This document shows, piece after piece, positions 54,748-63,260 of a stretch of 64,000 nt of DNA. A program made the position numbers and the translations under genes. Below the pieces are notes generated by a model. That model had not been told where the DNA came from and did not search any database. It saw only the letters and a list, made by a program, of their open reading frames with translations. This DNA comes from Flavobacteriales bacterium (GTDB taxonomy: Bacteria > Bacteroidota > Bacteroidia > Flavobacteriales_D > Sanyastnellaceae): assembly GCA_016722445.1 (NCBI GenBank), contig JADKIZ010000017.1:1-64000 (forward strand), read 5' to 3'. The stretch's first letter is position 1. Each line of letters begins with the position of its first letter.

Positions 54748-55017
54748 TTATTTGCGGAGATCAAGTTCTTTAACAATAGCCCTGTAACGCGTAATGTCTG
54801 TTTTCTGCAAATAGTCGAGGAGACTTCTGCGCTTACCTACCAAGCGAATCAGACTGCGTTGAGTACCGAAGTCTTTTTTGTTCACTTTGAGGTGTTCTGT
54901 CAGGTGGTTGATGCGGAAAGAAAATAGTGCAATCTGTCCTTCGGCTGTTCCGGTGTCTTTTTCAGACTTACCGTGTTTTTTGAAAATCTCTTGTTTTTTT
55001 TCTGATGTGAGGTACAT
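54748..55017 (-). CDS. rpsO: 30S ribosomal protein S15
   Basis: Starting at 55017 (MYLTSEKKQEIFKKHGKSEK) gives 89 residues, the normal S15 length; the open frame to 55056 is an artefact. Features are DTGTAEGQIALFSFRINHLT, HLKVNKKDFGTQRSLIRLVG and KRRSLLDYLQKTDITRYRAI. S15 binds 16S rRNA helices 20-22 early in small-subunit assembly. pnp follows on the same strand. Confidence 0.97.
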   Translation of the reverse strand: MYLTSEKKQEIFKKHGKSEKDTGTAEGQIALFSFRINHLTEHLKVNKKDFGTQRSLIRLVGKRRSLLDYLQKTDITRYRAIVKELDLRK

Positions 55018-55176
55018 GCTAATACTTGTATAAGTGATTGTTATGTGGTCCGTCAAAGACAGATTTCTTCAAATCTGCTTTAATTGAGGGGTGCAAATGT
55101 ATGCATTCCACACTGGTTTTTCCAAAATTAATACAACAGAACTGGGGAATTTATAAGTCCGATATGATTTACCCTA

Positions 55177-55184
55177 TACATTCG
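55177..55184 (+). promoter_or_regulatory. Possible -7 promoter box TACATTCG
   Basis: It is close to TAnnTTTG with C in the seventh position, 27 bases before the first FKBP gene. No clear -33 element was found. Confidence 0.3.
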
Positions 55185-55210
55185 CGGCCCAATTTAACAA
55201 ACACAAATTC

Positions 55211-55799
55211 ATGAAGAAAAGTATTTTGAGTGTTGTGGCCCTCGGAATTCTGATGGCCAGCTGCGGAGATAAGAAAGATGCGGTGAGCGATGTAAAAATG
55301 ACCAACGAGAACGATAGCTTGAGCTATGCCATCGGTCTGAATCTGGGAGAAAGTTTTTCTCAGGGAGACTTGAAGGAATTGAACTACGATCTCCTTGTTC
55401 AAGGTATGAAAGATCAAATGGACAGTACAGGCGCCATGGAATTGGCAGATGCTGAAAAGTACATTCAGGAAGTGATGATGGGCCGTGAAGAGCGGAGCGA
55501 AACCAACATCAGCAGATGACATGGTTACCGTACATTATCATGGCACTTTGCCAGACGGAACTGTGTTTGACAGCTCAGTTGATCGCGGCGAACCTGCGTC
55601 ATTCCGATTGAATCAGGTGATTCCAGGCTGGACAGAAGGACTTCAATTGATGAGCGAAGGAAGTAAATATCAATTCTTCGTTCCACAAGAACTTGGTTAC
55701 GGTGCCAGAGGAATGGGAAAAATCAAACCTTATTCTGCATTGGTTTTTGAAATTGAGTTGATTAAAGTTGGCGCTCCAGCGGAAGCTCCGGCACATTAA
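55211..55799 (+). CDS. FKBP-type peptidyl-prolyl isomerase lipoprotein, broken
   Basis: The N-terminal frame (55211-55519) encodes a lipoprotein signal (SVVALGILMASC) and an FKBP N-terminal dimerisation domain (NENDSLSYAIGLNLGESFSQ, LADAEKYIQEVMM). The C-terminal frame (to 55799) encodes the FKBP domain: DMVTVHYHGTLPDGTVFDSS, IPGWTEGLQLMSEGSKYQFF, VPQELGYGARGMGKIKPYSA. At the junction (about 55480-55500) the usual linker of roughly 35 residues is absent and the frame changes, so more than one base is missing. Intact relatives catalyse proline isomerisation in the periplasm. The paralogue follows 89 bases downstream. Confidence 0.75.
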
Positions 55800-55887
55800 T
55801 CCCATGTATTGCTCTTGAAAGTGGAGAAAAGAGGTATAGGTTTTGCTTGATGCCGACGAATTTCATTTTCAAAACAAATCCATTTCT

Positions 55888-56559
55888 ATGAAAAAATTAT
55901 TTTTCGCGATTTCGATGCTGGTTCTGCAATTGAGTGTTTGTGGCCAAACTAAAAATGCACAACCACTTCAAACAGAAAACGACAGTTTGAGTTATTGCAT
56001 CGGATTGAGTATTGGTAAAAGCCTCGCGGATGGAGACCTTCAGGACGTTGAAGTGTCAAAGCTAGCGCAAGGAATTGCCGATCAATTCAAACAAAACCCA
56101 TTGATGACTGTTGAACAGGCAGAGATGTATATCAATCGGTTTTGATGGCGTCAAGAAGCCAAAAACCTGGAATACAAAATCAAACAGGAAGAATTTATCA
56201 CAACCAACAAAAAAGCCGAAGGAGTTAAAACGACTCCAAGCGGTTTGCAATACAAAGTGATTTCTGAAGGTACCGGTCCAAAACCAACAGCTGCAGATGT
56301 TGTTACGGTGCATTATACCGGCACCTTGACAGATGGTACTGTTTTCGACAGTTCTGTGCAGCGCGGTGAACCGGCGACATTCGGATTGAGTCAGGTGATA
56401 CCCGGTTGGACTGAGGGTCTGCAAATGATGAGCACAGGAAGCAAGTATCAGTTCTTTATTCCTCAGGAATTGGGATATGGTTCAAGTGGAATGGGTGAAA
56501 TCAAACCGTATTCGGTTTTGATCTTTGAAGTAGAGTTGATCGCCATCGGCAATCAATAA
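55888..56559 (+). CDS. FKBP-type peptidyl-prolyl isomerase, second copy, internal stop
   Basis: The ATG at 55888 begins a signal peptide (KKLFFAISMLVLQLSVCGQ), then the FKBP N domain (ENDSLSYCIGLSIGKSLADG, VEQAEMYINR). A TGA at 56142-56144 interrupts it. The same frame then resumes after the stop with RQEAKNLEYKIKQEEFITT, the expected linker, and the complete catalytic domain (GLQYKVISEGTGPKPTAADV, HYTGTLTDGTVFDSSVQRGE, YQFFIPQELGYGSSGMGEIK). Around the stop the codons look locally shifted (expected INRVLMARQEAK), so two compensating indels are likely. It is a tandem paralogue of the gene upstream. Confidence 0.75.
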
Positions 56560-56581
56560 GCTTGATCATAAAAAAAACATG

Positions 56582-56609
56582 AAGGCTGTCCTGAATTCAG
56601 GGCAGCCTT
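56582..56609 (+). terminator. Rho-independent terminator
   Basis: AAGGCTGTCCTG / CAGGGCAGCCTT with an AATT loop and a T-run (56608-56613) ends the FKBP pair. Confidence 0.85.
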
Positions 56610-56676
56610 TTTTATTCATCCCGATTGGATGCATCCGTTTTTGAAGCGGTAGAATAACTTTACTCCGCAATAAAAC

Positions 56677-57273
56677 ATGGAAGACATCACATCCATTCAG
56701 GAGAACACTTTTCGCAAATTCGTTGACGGCACTTATGTTCTCGACGAAGTAACCTGGGGTGCCTTTGTAAAAGATTGGTCATATTTTGAAGCCAAACGAA
56801 AGAACATACTGACAACGGCAGGTGAAGTTGAGAAGTACGTATATTTTGTATTGGAAGGAGTTCAGCGGGCTTATTATGTTGGGGAAAATGATAAAGAGGC
56901 CACCATTGTTTTTACCTATGCCCCATCATTCAGTGGTGTTGCAGACTCGGCTTTGACGGGGCTTCCTTCCAAATATTATTTTGAAACCATTACGTCGAGT
57001 CAATTTCTGAGGATTCGAATTGAAACATTGAATAAGTTGATGGAAGAACACCGACCCATTCAAAATCTCATCATGCGTCTCGCCAGTTTAAGTCTATACG
57101 GTGTTTTGGCTCGACAAGCAGAAATACAGTCCTTTTCTTCGGAAGAAAAATTCAGGACTTTGTTACACCGCAGTCCTCACCTACTCCAATTGGTGCCGCA
57201 CAAATACATTGCATCCTACCTTGGGATTGATGCGACGAACTTCAGTAAGCTTTTGGGAAGTGTAAAACTCTGA
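56677..57273 (+). CDS. Crp/Fnr-family transcriptional regulator
   Basis: The 198-residue protein has a cyclic-nucleotide-binding-like beta-roll at residues 30-110 (KNILTTAGEVEKYVYFVLEG, ATIVFTYAPSFSGVADSALT), a dimer helix (IQNLIMRLASLSLYGVLARQ) and a C-terminal helix-turn-helix (LLQLVPHKYIASYLGIDATN). This Bacteroidota subgroup lacks the residues that bind cAMP in E. coli CRP, so its effector is unknown. The HTH is followed by only a few residues, a little shorter than usual. It sits alone between a terminator and a DinB gene about 90 bases away. Confidence 0.8.
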   Translation: MEDITSIQENTFRKFVDGTYVLDEVTWGAFVKDWSYFEAKRKNILTTAGEVEKYVYFVLEGVQRAYYVGENDKEATIVFTYAPSFSGVADSALTGLPSKYYFETITSSQFLRIRIETLNKLMEEHRPIQNLIMRLASLSLYGVLARQAEIQSFSSEEKFRTLLHRSPHLLQLVPHKYIASYLGIDATNFSKLLGSVKL

Positions 57274-57365
57274 TTCTGTTACTTGATGGCGTGATGATGA
57301 ATCTTGGTAATTGCCAACTTTTCAATCCATGAGTTTCAACAAACTTTGCCCGTCAATCGAAACAC

Positions 57366-57932
57366 ATGAAAGATCAAAAAGAATTTTTACAACAATATGC
57401 TTCTGAGGTGAGAAACATCATCAGAGAAATGGAAAGTTGGTCGCATCAAGAAGAAAACAATTTACAGCGATATCCAGCACCCGGAAAATGGAGCGCGATA
57501 CAATGTGTGCAGCACCTCAACGTATACAGTCGCTATTATTTAAAAGCTATAGAAAAGGAATTGAAAACAGCTCCAACAGTTTCCGGCCATGAAGTGAAGT
57601 CAGGTCCATTGGGCAGGTATTTTATAAAATTGATGAAAACCAACGACAACGGAATTGTAACCAAGCCCATGAATTCACCTAAAAATGCTGTACCTGAATT
57701 GTTGCCCAATGTCAAGTCAGAAATCAGCGAGTTCATTCAGCACCAACAAAAGCTATTGATACTATTGCAACAATCTGAGAAGATCGATATCAATCAAATC
57801 AGAATTCCAACTTCCATCATGAAAATGATTCGCATGAAGTTGGGAGATACGTTTGCCTTTTTTATAGAACATGAAAAGAGGCATATGATACAAGGTCGAA
57901 AAGCTTTGGAAGCTGGGGAATCTAGATTATAG
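57366..57932 (+). CDS. DinB-superfamily protein
   Basis: The 188-residue four-helix protein has the DinB/YfiT pattern: a first helix (SEVRNIIREMESWSHQEENN), then YPAPGKWSAIQCVQHLNVYS with a metal-ligand His, and IEHEKRHMIQGRKALE supplying the later histidines. Family members bind a divalent metal and include thiol-dependent transferases; the substrate here is unknown. The gene is on the same strand as the Crp-like regulator and could be its target. Confidence 0.75.
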   Translation: MKDQKEFLQQYASEVRNIIREMESWSHQEENNLQRYPAPGKWSAIQCVQHLNVYSRYYLKAIEKELKTAPTVSGHEVKSGPLGRYFIKLMKTNDNGIVTKPMNSPKNAVPELLPNVKSEISEFIQHQQKLLILLQQSEKIDINQIRIPTSIMKMIRMKLGDTFAFFIEHEKRHMIQGRKALEAGESRL

Positions 57933-57988
57933 TATCAACGAGATTTCTGAGCACAACGGATTCATCTTAAATCCACACATAACCATCC

Positions 57989-57996
57989 TATCTTCG
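57989..57996 (+). promoter_or_regulatory. Possible -7 promoter box TATCTTCG
   Basis: It resembles TAnnTTTG with C at position 7, as at 55177, 36 bases before the lipoprotein ATG at 58032. Confidence 0.3.
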
Positions 57997-58031
57997 TCAG
58001 ATTATGGCACCATATTTTCCATAGGCCGACG

Positions 58032-58721
58032 ATGACGAAATCATACATTCCATGGATTTTCCTGTGCAGTTTAGTGATCTGCCTGTCGGGCTGTATGGAT
58101 ACAAATCATCAAGACAATTTAAAAGAAGTTGCAAAAGATTTGCAAGAATTGAAGTCTCAGATGCCAGAAGAACCGGATACTGCAAGCTCAATTTTACCCG
58201 ACAGTATTTCAAATCACGAAACGAAGTTTGCGGCCAATGAAGTCATTGAAGTAAAGAAGAAGCCCGAGATAACTTCTGACAAAAAAATAGGTGCGCCGGA
58301 ACCAGTCAAGGAAGAATTGCCGCTGCCTGTTTCTTCAGAGAAAGATGAATTGTTTCATTACCAAAACTCCAAACTCATTTCATTGCGTATTACACCTTGG
58401 AAGAGTGATAGACGACAACTCATTTTTTATGACAAGAAGGGAAACATCACCTATACGCAGGACGATGTGAGGCTGAGTTATCAGGAAGTATCCGAGGTCA
58501 AAGAATTTCATTCGAATGGAGCCGTGGCCAAAATACAAATCCACAATAATCCGGGAGCCAGTCGTCATTGGTCAGAAATTTTGATCACATTCGATCAAAA
58601 CAACGAACCAGAATGGAAGACCATCATGACCTATCCACTCGAAAGCATTTCGCAAACCATGAACAATACCTATAGATTTGACCGCATCCAGAAAAATTGG
58701 GTACTGGAGCAGAAACAATAG
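58032..58721 (+). CDS. Putative lipoprotein of unknown function
   Basis: The 229-residue protein has a lipoprotein signal (FLCSLVICLSGC) with Cys near residue 21. It continues with a charged, probably disordered linker (NEVIEVKKKPEITSDKK) and a beta-rich C-terminal half (KLISLRITPWKSDRRQLIFY, DKKGNITYTQDDVRLSYQEV, GAVAKIQIHNNPGASRHWSE) reminiscent of small toxin-antitoxin-like YD/MORN strands. No family is recognised. It is followed 33 bases later by the pentapeptide-repeat gene and they probably share a transcript. Confidence 0.65.
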   Translation: MTKSYIPWIFLCSLVICLSGCMDTNHQDNLKEVAKDLQELKSQMPEEPDTASSILPDSISNHETKFAANEVIEVKKKPEITSDKKIGAPEPVKEELPLPVSSEKDELFHYQNSKLISLRITPWKSDRRQLIFYDKKGNITYTQDDVRLSYQEVSEVKEFHSNGAVAKIQIHNNPGASRHWSEILITFDQNNEPEWKTIMTYPLESISQTMNNTYRFDRIQKNWVLEQKQ

Positions 58722-58754
58722 GAAGAGAGAGAACATTCATTCCGGAAACTTCAC

Positions 58755-59327
58755 ATGGCCAAACATTATATAGAAGACGAAAAATTCGAACGGAAGCAGT
58801 TTAATTCAGAGCCATTACCGGCACTTGAATTCGAAAACTGCTCATTTCATTATTGTGATTTCACAGATTGCGACCTATCTGGTTACAAATTCATGGATTG
58901 TGAATTTCACGGTTGCAATATGAGTCTTGTAAAATGTGACAAAACTGCATTGCGCAATGTCAAATTCAACCAATGCAAAATGTTGGGATGGCGTTTTGAT
59001 TTGTGCAATGACTTCGGTTTGTCATTCCGTTTTGAAGGTTGTCAACTCAATCATTCCTCCTTTCATCAGCTCAAAATCAAAAAGACTGTTTTTATTGATA
59101 CACAATTACGCGAAGTGGATTTTTCCTCTTGTGATCTCAGCGGATCAATATTCGATAGTTGCGATCTCAGCGATGCGTTGTTTGAGAATACAGTGTTGAT
59201 TCAGGCGGATTTTCGCACGGCGATCCATTATCATATCGATCCGGAGATGAATCAAATCAAGAAAGCACGATTTTCATTGAGTGGAGTTGAAGGACTATTG
59301 CGAAAGTATCAAATCGAAATTGTGTGA
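58755..59327 (+). CDS. Pentapeptide-repeat protein
   Basis: The 190-residue protein is built of A(D/N)LxX-type pentapeptides, here mostly with Phe or Cys at the centre (FENCSFHYCDFTDCDLSGYK, SCDLSGSIFDSCDLSDALFE), which should fold into a right-handed quadrilateral beta-helix. QnrD/McbG-like proteins of this fold mimic DNA and protect gyrase, but many others have unknown roles and no resistance function can be claimed here. No signal peptide is present, so it is cytoplasmic. It converges with mutS2 12 bases downstream. Confidence 0.85.
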   Translation: MAKHYIEDEKFERKQFNSEPLPALEFENCSFHYCDFTDCDLSGYKFMDCEFHGCNMSLVKCDKTALRNVKFNQCKMLGWRFDLCNDFGLSFRFEGCQLNHSSFHQLKIKKTVFIDTQLREVDFSSCDLSGSIFDSCDLSDALFENTVLIQADFRTAIHYHIDPEMNQIKKARFSLSGVEGLLRKYQIEIV

Positions 59328-59339
59328 TACTGGCAGTGA

Positions 59340-61436
59340 TCACATCACAAATTCAAGTTTACCGACATCAACTTTCGTTTTGAAAACGCCGATGGCCACA
59401 ACGGCTTGACCTTTATCCATTTCTAGTACAGTTCCTGTTTGTTTGGTGTTTTCAAGACGAACGAGCGATCCTACTTTGATGGATTCTGTTCGTTTGATGC
59501 GGGTTTCATTTTCCTCCTGCGTCTTTTTGACCTTTTTGGTAAGAGAGCGTTTCTTTCTTTCCTCGTCAATTTTTGTCTTCTCCATCGCGATGTATTTTTT
59601 TACTTCATCCAGGAGTTCCTTGTTTTTGCTTCGCAGATTATAAGACTTAATAAACTGAACCATTTTTCTACCATGGTTCAGGTATTTGTTGTTGCGTTCA
59701 ATGGTCTCTTGTTGTTTGAGCAATCTTTCCTCCATCTTTTCGCGTTTCTTTTCATACTCTGTAATGGCGTTGCTTGCCAGTTCACCAGCGGCGCGGGCAT
59801 TTTGGGTGAAATGCTCAAACTTTGTTTTTTCATCTTGCAAAGAAGCCAGCATCTCGTCCATTTGAACCTTTTGGATGCTCAGTTTCTTTTTGGCATTTTC
59901 AATCATCGCCGGTGGAATGCCGTTGATCTGTGCCACTTCGAAAGTAAAAGAGCTCCCCGGTTGTCCGATAGACAATTGATAAGTTGGCTCGAGTGTTTCC
60001 GTATTGAACAACATACATCCATTCATGGCATACTTCATCTGGGCAGCCTTGAGTTTGATGTTGCCATAATGCGTTGTGATCACCCCAAATGTTTTCCTTC
60101 CATAGAGTTCTTCAAAAAACACTTCAGCAAGTGCACCACCCAAATCGGGATCGGAGCCTGTTCCAAATTCATCGAGCAATACAAGACTGCGACGGTTTGC
60201 TGAATCGAGGAATAGCTTCATGCGTTTTAACCGATAGCTGTAGGTTGAAAGCTGATTTTCGATGCTTTGGTTGTCGCCAATATCTGTGAGTACAGAATGA
60301 AAAAACGCCATCTTGCTGCCGTGAGCAACTGGCACGAGCAATCCACATTGCAACATCACTTGAAGCAAACCAACAGTTTTCATGGTGATGCTTTTTCCTC
60401 CAGCATTAGGACCACTGATCACGAGCATACGTTGATCCCGATCCATCATGAGTGATTGGGGAAATGTCTTCTTGTTATTTCTGCGATTGCTCAATAACAA
60501 CAAAGGATGATAAGCTTTTCGCAAATCGATGATTGGATCATCGCATAATTCAGGAAGGATGGCATCGATTTCCATGGCAAATCGCGCTTTCGCCTGAATA
60601 AAATCAAATTCGGTGAGTATCCGTTGGTAGTTTCTGATCAAAGGCAATTGATGCCTGATTTGCTGCGTAAGTTGTCGAAGAATTTTTCTGATTTCAGTTC
60701 TCTCATCATCCATGAGAGCTTCCAGTTCGAAGTTCAACTGAATATTCACTTCAGGTTCGATGTAAGTGAGCGCACCTGTTTTACTGCTGCTGATCACAAT
60801 ACCCGGAATTTTTCTTTTATGAGTGCTGTAAACTGCCAACACCCTTCTTTCATTCAGGAAAGACTCGCCAGTGTCACCCAAAAATCCTTTGCCGGCATAC
60901 TCTTTCATGATGCGTGAAAAATTCTTGGAAATCGTACGCCGCACTTCAATGATGGAAGAACGAATCTGCTTCAATTCCGGAGATGCATCATCCTTTACTT
61001 TCCATTTGTTGTCGAAGACAGTGATGATGGCAGACATCATCTCTTCGTTATGTTCAATTCCATCGAGCACTTCAAACAGATGGGGAAAAACATCCTCCAT
61101 CCCCTTAAAAGCCAAAAGCATTTCGTTCACGAGTGCATTTGCGCGATAGATTCTGAAAAAGCTCTCTTCATTCAGCACACTGTCGCGGGCTTGAAGGAAT
61201 CGAATTTCATCTTCTACTTCATGAAAATCTATGGCCGGAAAAGCGATGGCATCACGTCGAATGGTTGTAAACTCATTGACCTGATTCAACGCCTTTTTCA
61301 ATTTTTGATGATCATTCCACGGCACAAGATCCAGGGTTCGCAGACGTGCAGTCGGCTGTGAGCAATAGTCATGCAACATCACCCTCACCAGATCGAACTC
61401 CAGATCCCGTATTACCTGATCATCAAACTGCCTCAT
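59340..61436 (-). CDS. mutS2: MutS2-like ATPase lacking the Smr domain
   Basis: The 698-residue protein has the MutS core, clamp and lever helices and the ABC ATPase: Walker A GPNAGGKSITMKTVGLLQV, Walker B LVLLDEFGTGSDPDLGGALA, and ITTHYGNIKLKA. After a long coiled coil (TEYEKKREKMEERLLKQQET) it ends in a small beta-barrel (VGSLVRLENTKQTGTVLEMD) without the Smr endonuclease domain that ends most MutS2. Related proteins bind branched DNA or collided ribosomes; without Smr, nuclease activity is not expected. The start overlaps the mutA stop by four bases (ATGA), so the genes are translationally coupled. Confidence 0.85.
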   Translation of the reverse strand: MRQFDDQVIRDLEFDLVRVMLHDYCSQPTARLRTLDLVPWNDHQKLKKALNQVNEFTTIRRDAIAFPAIDFHEVEDEIRFLQARDSVLNEESFFRIYRANALVNEMLLAFKGMEDVFPHLFEVLDGIEHNEEMMSAIITVFDNKWKVKDDASPELKQIRSSIIEVRRTISKNFSRIMKEYAGKGFLGDTGESFLNERRVLAVYSTHKRKIPGIVISSSKTGALTYIEPEVNIQLNFELEALMDDERTEIRKILRQLTQQIRHQLPLIRNYQRILTEFDFIQAKARFAMEIDAILPELCDDPIIDLRKAYHPLLLLSNRRNNKKTFPQSLMMDRDQRMLVISGPNAGGKSITMKTVGLLQVMLQCGLLVPVAHGSKMAFFHSVLTDIGDNQSIENQLSTYSYRLKRMKLFLDSANRRSLVLLDEFGTGSDPDLGGALAEVFFEELYGRKTFGVITTHYGNIKLKAAQMKYAMNGCMLFNTETLEPTYQLSIGQPGSSFTFEVAQINGIPPAMIENAKKKLSIQKVQMDEMLASLQDEKTKFEHFTQNARAAGELASNAITEYEKKREKMEERLLKQQETIERNNKYLNHGRKMVQFIKSYNLRSKNKELLDEVKKYIAMEKTKIDEERKKRSLTKKVKKTQEENETRIKRTESIKVGSLVRLENTKQTGTVLEMDKGQAVVAIGVFKTKVDVGKLEFVM

Positions 61437-62731
61437 TCCTTTTCGAGAAAACCGGTAAGCGAATTGTCTTTTGCCGACGCGGTCATTTTTTCGTTTCGAT
61501 TCTGATATTTATTCACGCCAACGACGATCCTCTCACCATCCGCAATGGCCTGTTGTTGTTTTTGCAGAGCTTCGAATACAAGTCCATTGAACCATGCACC
61601 GCATTTGAAGATTCCTTCCTTCTTTTCGATTTCGAGGAAAAGATCCCAAGCCTTGTTGACGATCCATGCAGTGAGTTCCTCTATATAATAAGAACCTTTA
61701 GCGACATCACCTGCCTGATGAAAATAGCTTTCCTCCATCAGCAGATGTTGAATGTTGCGTGACAACCGCAAGGATATTTCGCTACTACTGCCATTCGCTT
61801 CATAGGAAGGAATCACATGTACATCATCGGCACCACCAATGATGGCACTCATACACTGTGTTGTGGCTCGTAACAGATTATTATAATGGTCTTTGGTTGT
61901 TTGCTGAAAGCGCGAAGTTTCAGCATGGATATAACAATCAGCCCTTTCCGATTGATCCAATTTGTAGGCTTTCAATACGGTCTTCCATAAAAGTCTAAAA
62001 GCCCTGTATTTGGCGATTTCATTGAAGTAGGAAGAACCCGTAGAGAAATTGAATTGTAGCTTTTGAACCACGAGAGCAGGATCAACACCCACATGATCCA
62101 ACTGATGAATCAATTCCTGGCCCATTGCCAGTGCAAAAGACAATTCGTGGATGGCCTGTCCGCCACACTCATGAATGAGGATCGCATTTACCGGTAAGAT
62201 TCTTAAACCGGGAAAACGCGAAGTCACTTTGATCCAATATGGTAAATTGGCAAATTGAGAGCCGCTATGAGAAGCAGTGACGATACTTCCATTGATTTGA
62301 GCAGCATCCAATTTTCTTTCATCACAAAAAGTGAGGAACCAATCAATGGTTCTATCATCGTTATCAGGATGCACAAAATGCACTGAAATGTATTCTACAA
62401 AAATGCCGTGCAGCAGCGCCCTCAAGTCATCTTCCTGAGCAATTTTAAAAGCAAAACCGATAGCATTCGCACCCCCCTTCAAACATTGCAAAGCCTTCTG
62501 ATTCACTTCAGAGGCATTTTTCCCTTCTACTTCCTGGTAGATTGCCCATGTTTCCGGCTTATCAATATCCGATCGCACCTCGGTACCTGAGAAGTAAGGT
62601 TCCACCGCAAATCCATTGGGATTGTTCCATTGGATACTTTCTAAACCCTTTTCTCCGAGTTCCTTCATCACCGCCTTTTTCCACTGATCATAGGAAGTCG
62701 CCGGAAATTCTTCGAATTGCAGATTGTTCAT
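61433..62731 (-). CDS. mutA: Methylmalonyl-CoA mutase small subunit
   Basis: Starting at 62731 (MNNLQFEEFPATSYDQWKKA) gives 432 residues; the frame continues to 62800 without coding character. Features are NPNGFAVEPYFSGTEV, GLRILPVNAILIHECGGQAI, GSSYFNEIAKYRAFRLLWKT and ADDVHVIPSYEANGSSSEIS, typical of the MutA/ScpA-like TIM-barrel subunit that lacks the cobalamin-binding domain. It pairs with MutB to convert succinyl-CoA and methylmalonyl-CoA. MutB is not next to it: the upstream neighbour is csaA on the other strand and the downstream one is mutS2. Confidence 0.85.
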   Translation of the reverse strand: MNNLQFEEFPATSYDQWKKAVMKELGEKGLESIQWNNPNGFAVEPYFSGTEVRSDIDKPETWAIYQEVEGKNASEVNQKALQCLKGGANAIGFAFKIAQEDDLRALLHGIFVEYISVHFVHPDNDDRTIDWFLTFCDERKLDAAQINGSIVTASHSGSQFANLPYWIKVTSRFPGLRILPVNAILIHECGGQAIHELSFALAMGQELIHQLDHVGVDPALVVQKLQFNFSTGSSYFNEIAKYRAFRLLWKTVLKAYKLDQSERADCYIHAETSRFQQTTKDHYNNLLRATTQCMSAIIGGADDVHVIPSYEANGSSSEISLRLSRNIQHLLMEESYFHQAGDVAKGSYYIEELTAWIVNKAWDLFLEIEKKEGIFKCGAWFNGLVFEALQKQQQAIADGERIVVGVNKYQNRNEKMTASAKDNSLTGFLEKE

Positions 62732-62877
62732 CGGCTCAAAAATAAAGCGGAAAGCGCGCTGTTTGGCGATTGTTCGTATCCGGAAATTGCTTCCATGCAC
62801 AAATGAGTTCCCATCAAGACAAGGCTACACTTGTGATGATTCACAACACACATCCTTTAATATGCTATTTTTGAATC

Positions 62878-63228
62878 ATGTCATCACACAATCCCCCTTT
62901 GACTTGGAGTGAATTTGAGCGAGTTGAGATGCGCGTCGGCACAATCGTGTCTGCGCAGGTATTTGAAGAAGCGCGACATCCTGCATACAAACTTCAGATT
63001 GATTTTGGTGCTGAAATCGGCACACGAAAGAGCAGTGCACAAATCACTGATCACTATCGACCAGAGGATTTGATTGGTAAACAAGTGATTGCTGTGGTGA
63101 ATTTTCCACCCAAACAAATTGGACCATTCATGAGCGAGTGTCTTGTTTTGGGGGCGGTACAGTCAGACAAATCGGTGATCCTTTTATCACCTGAGAAATT
63201 GGTCGAAAATGGCCTTCACATAGGATGA
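62878..63228 (+). CDS. csaA: tRNA-binding protein CsaA
   Basis: The 116-residue protein is a lone EMAP/tRNA-binding OB-fold domain: FERVEMRVGTIVSAQVFEEA, ARHPAYKLQIDFGAEIGTRK, SSAQITDHYRPEDLIGKQVI, AVVNFPPKQIGPFMSECLVL. CsaA dimers bind tRNA and have chaperone-like activity in B. subtilis. It lies divergently from mutA with 146 bases between them; TATTTTTG at 62866-62873 resembles a -7 box but is only 4 bases from the start codon. Confidence 0.9.
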   Translation: MSSHNPPLTWSEFERVEMRVGTIVSAQVFEEARHPAYKLQIDFGAEIGTRKSSAQITDHYRPEDLIGKQVIAVVNFPPKQIGPFMSECLVLGAVQSDKSVILLSPEKLVENGLHIG

Positions 63229-63260
63229 CCGATAATAACGATTGAAAGACATTGCTCCTT

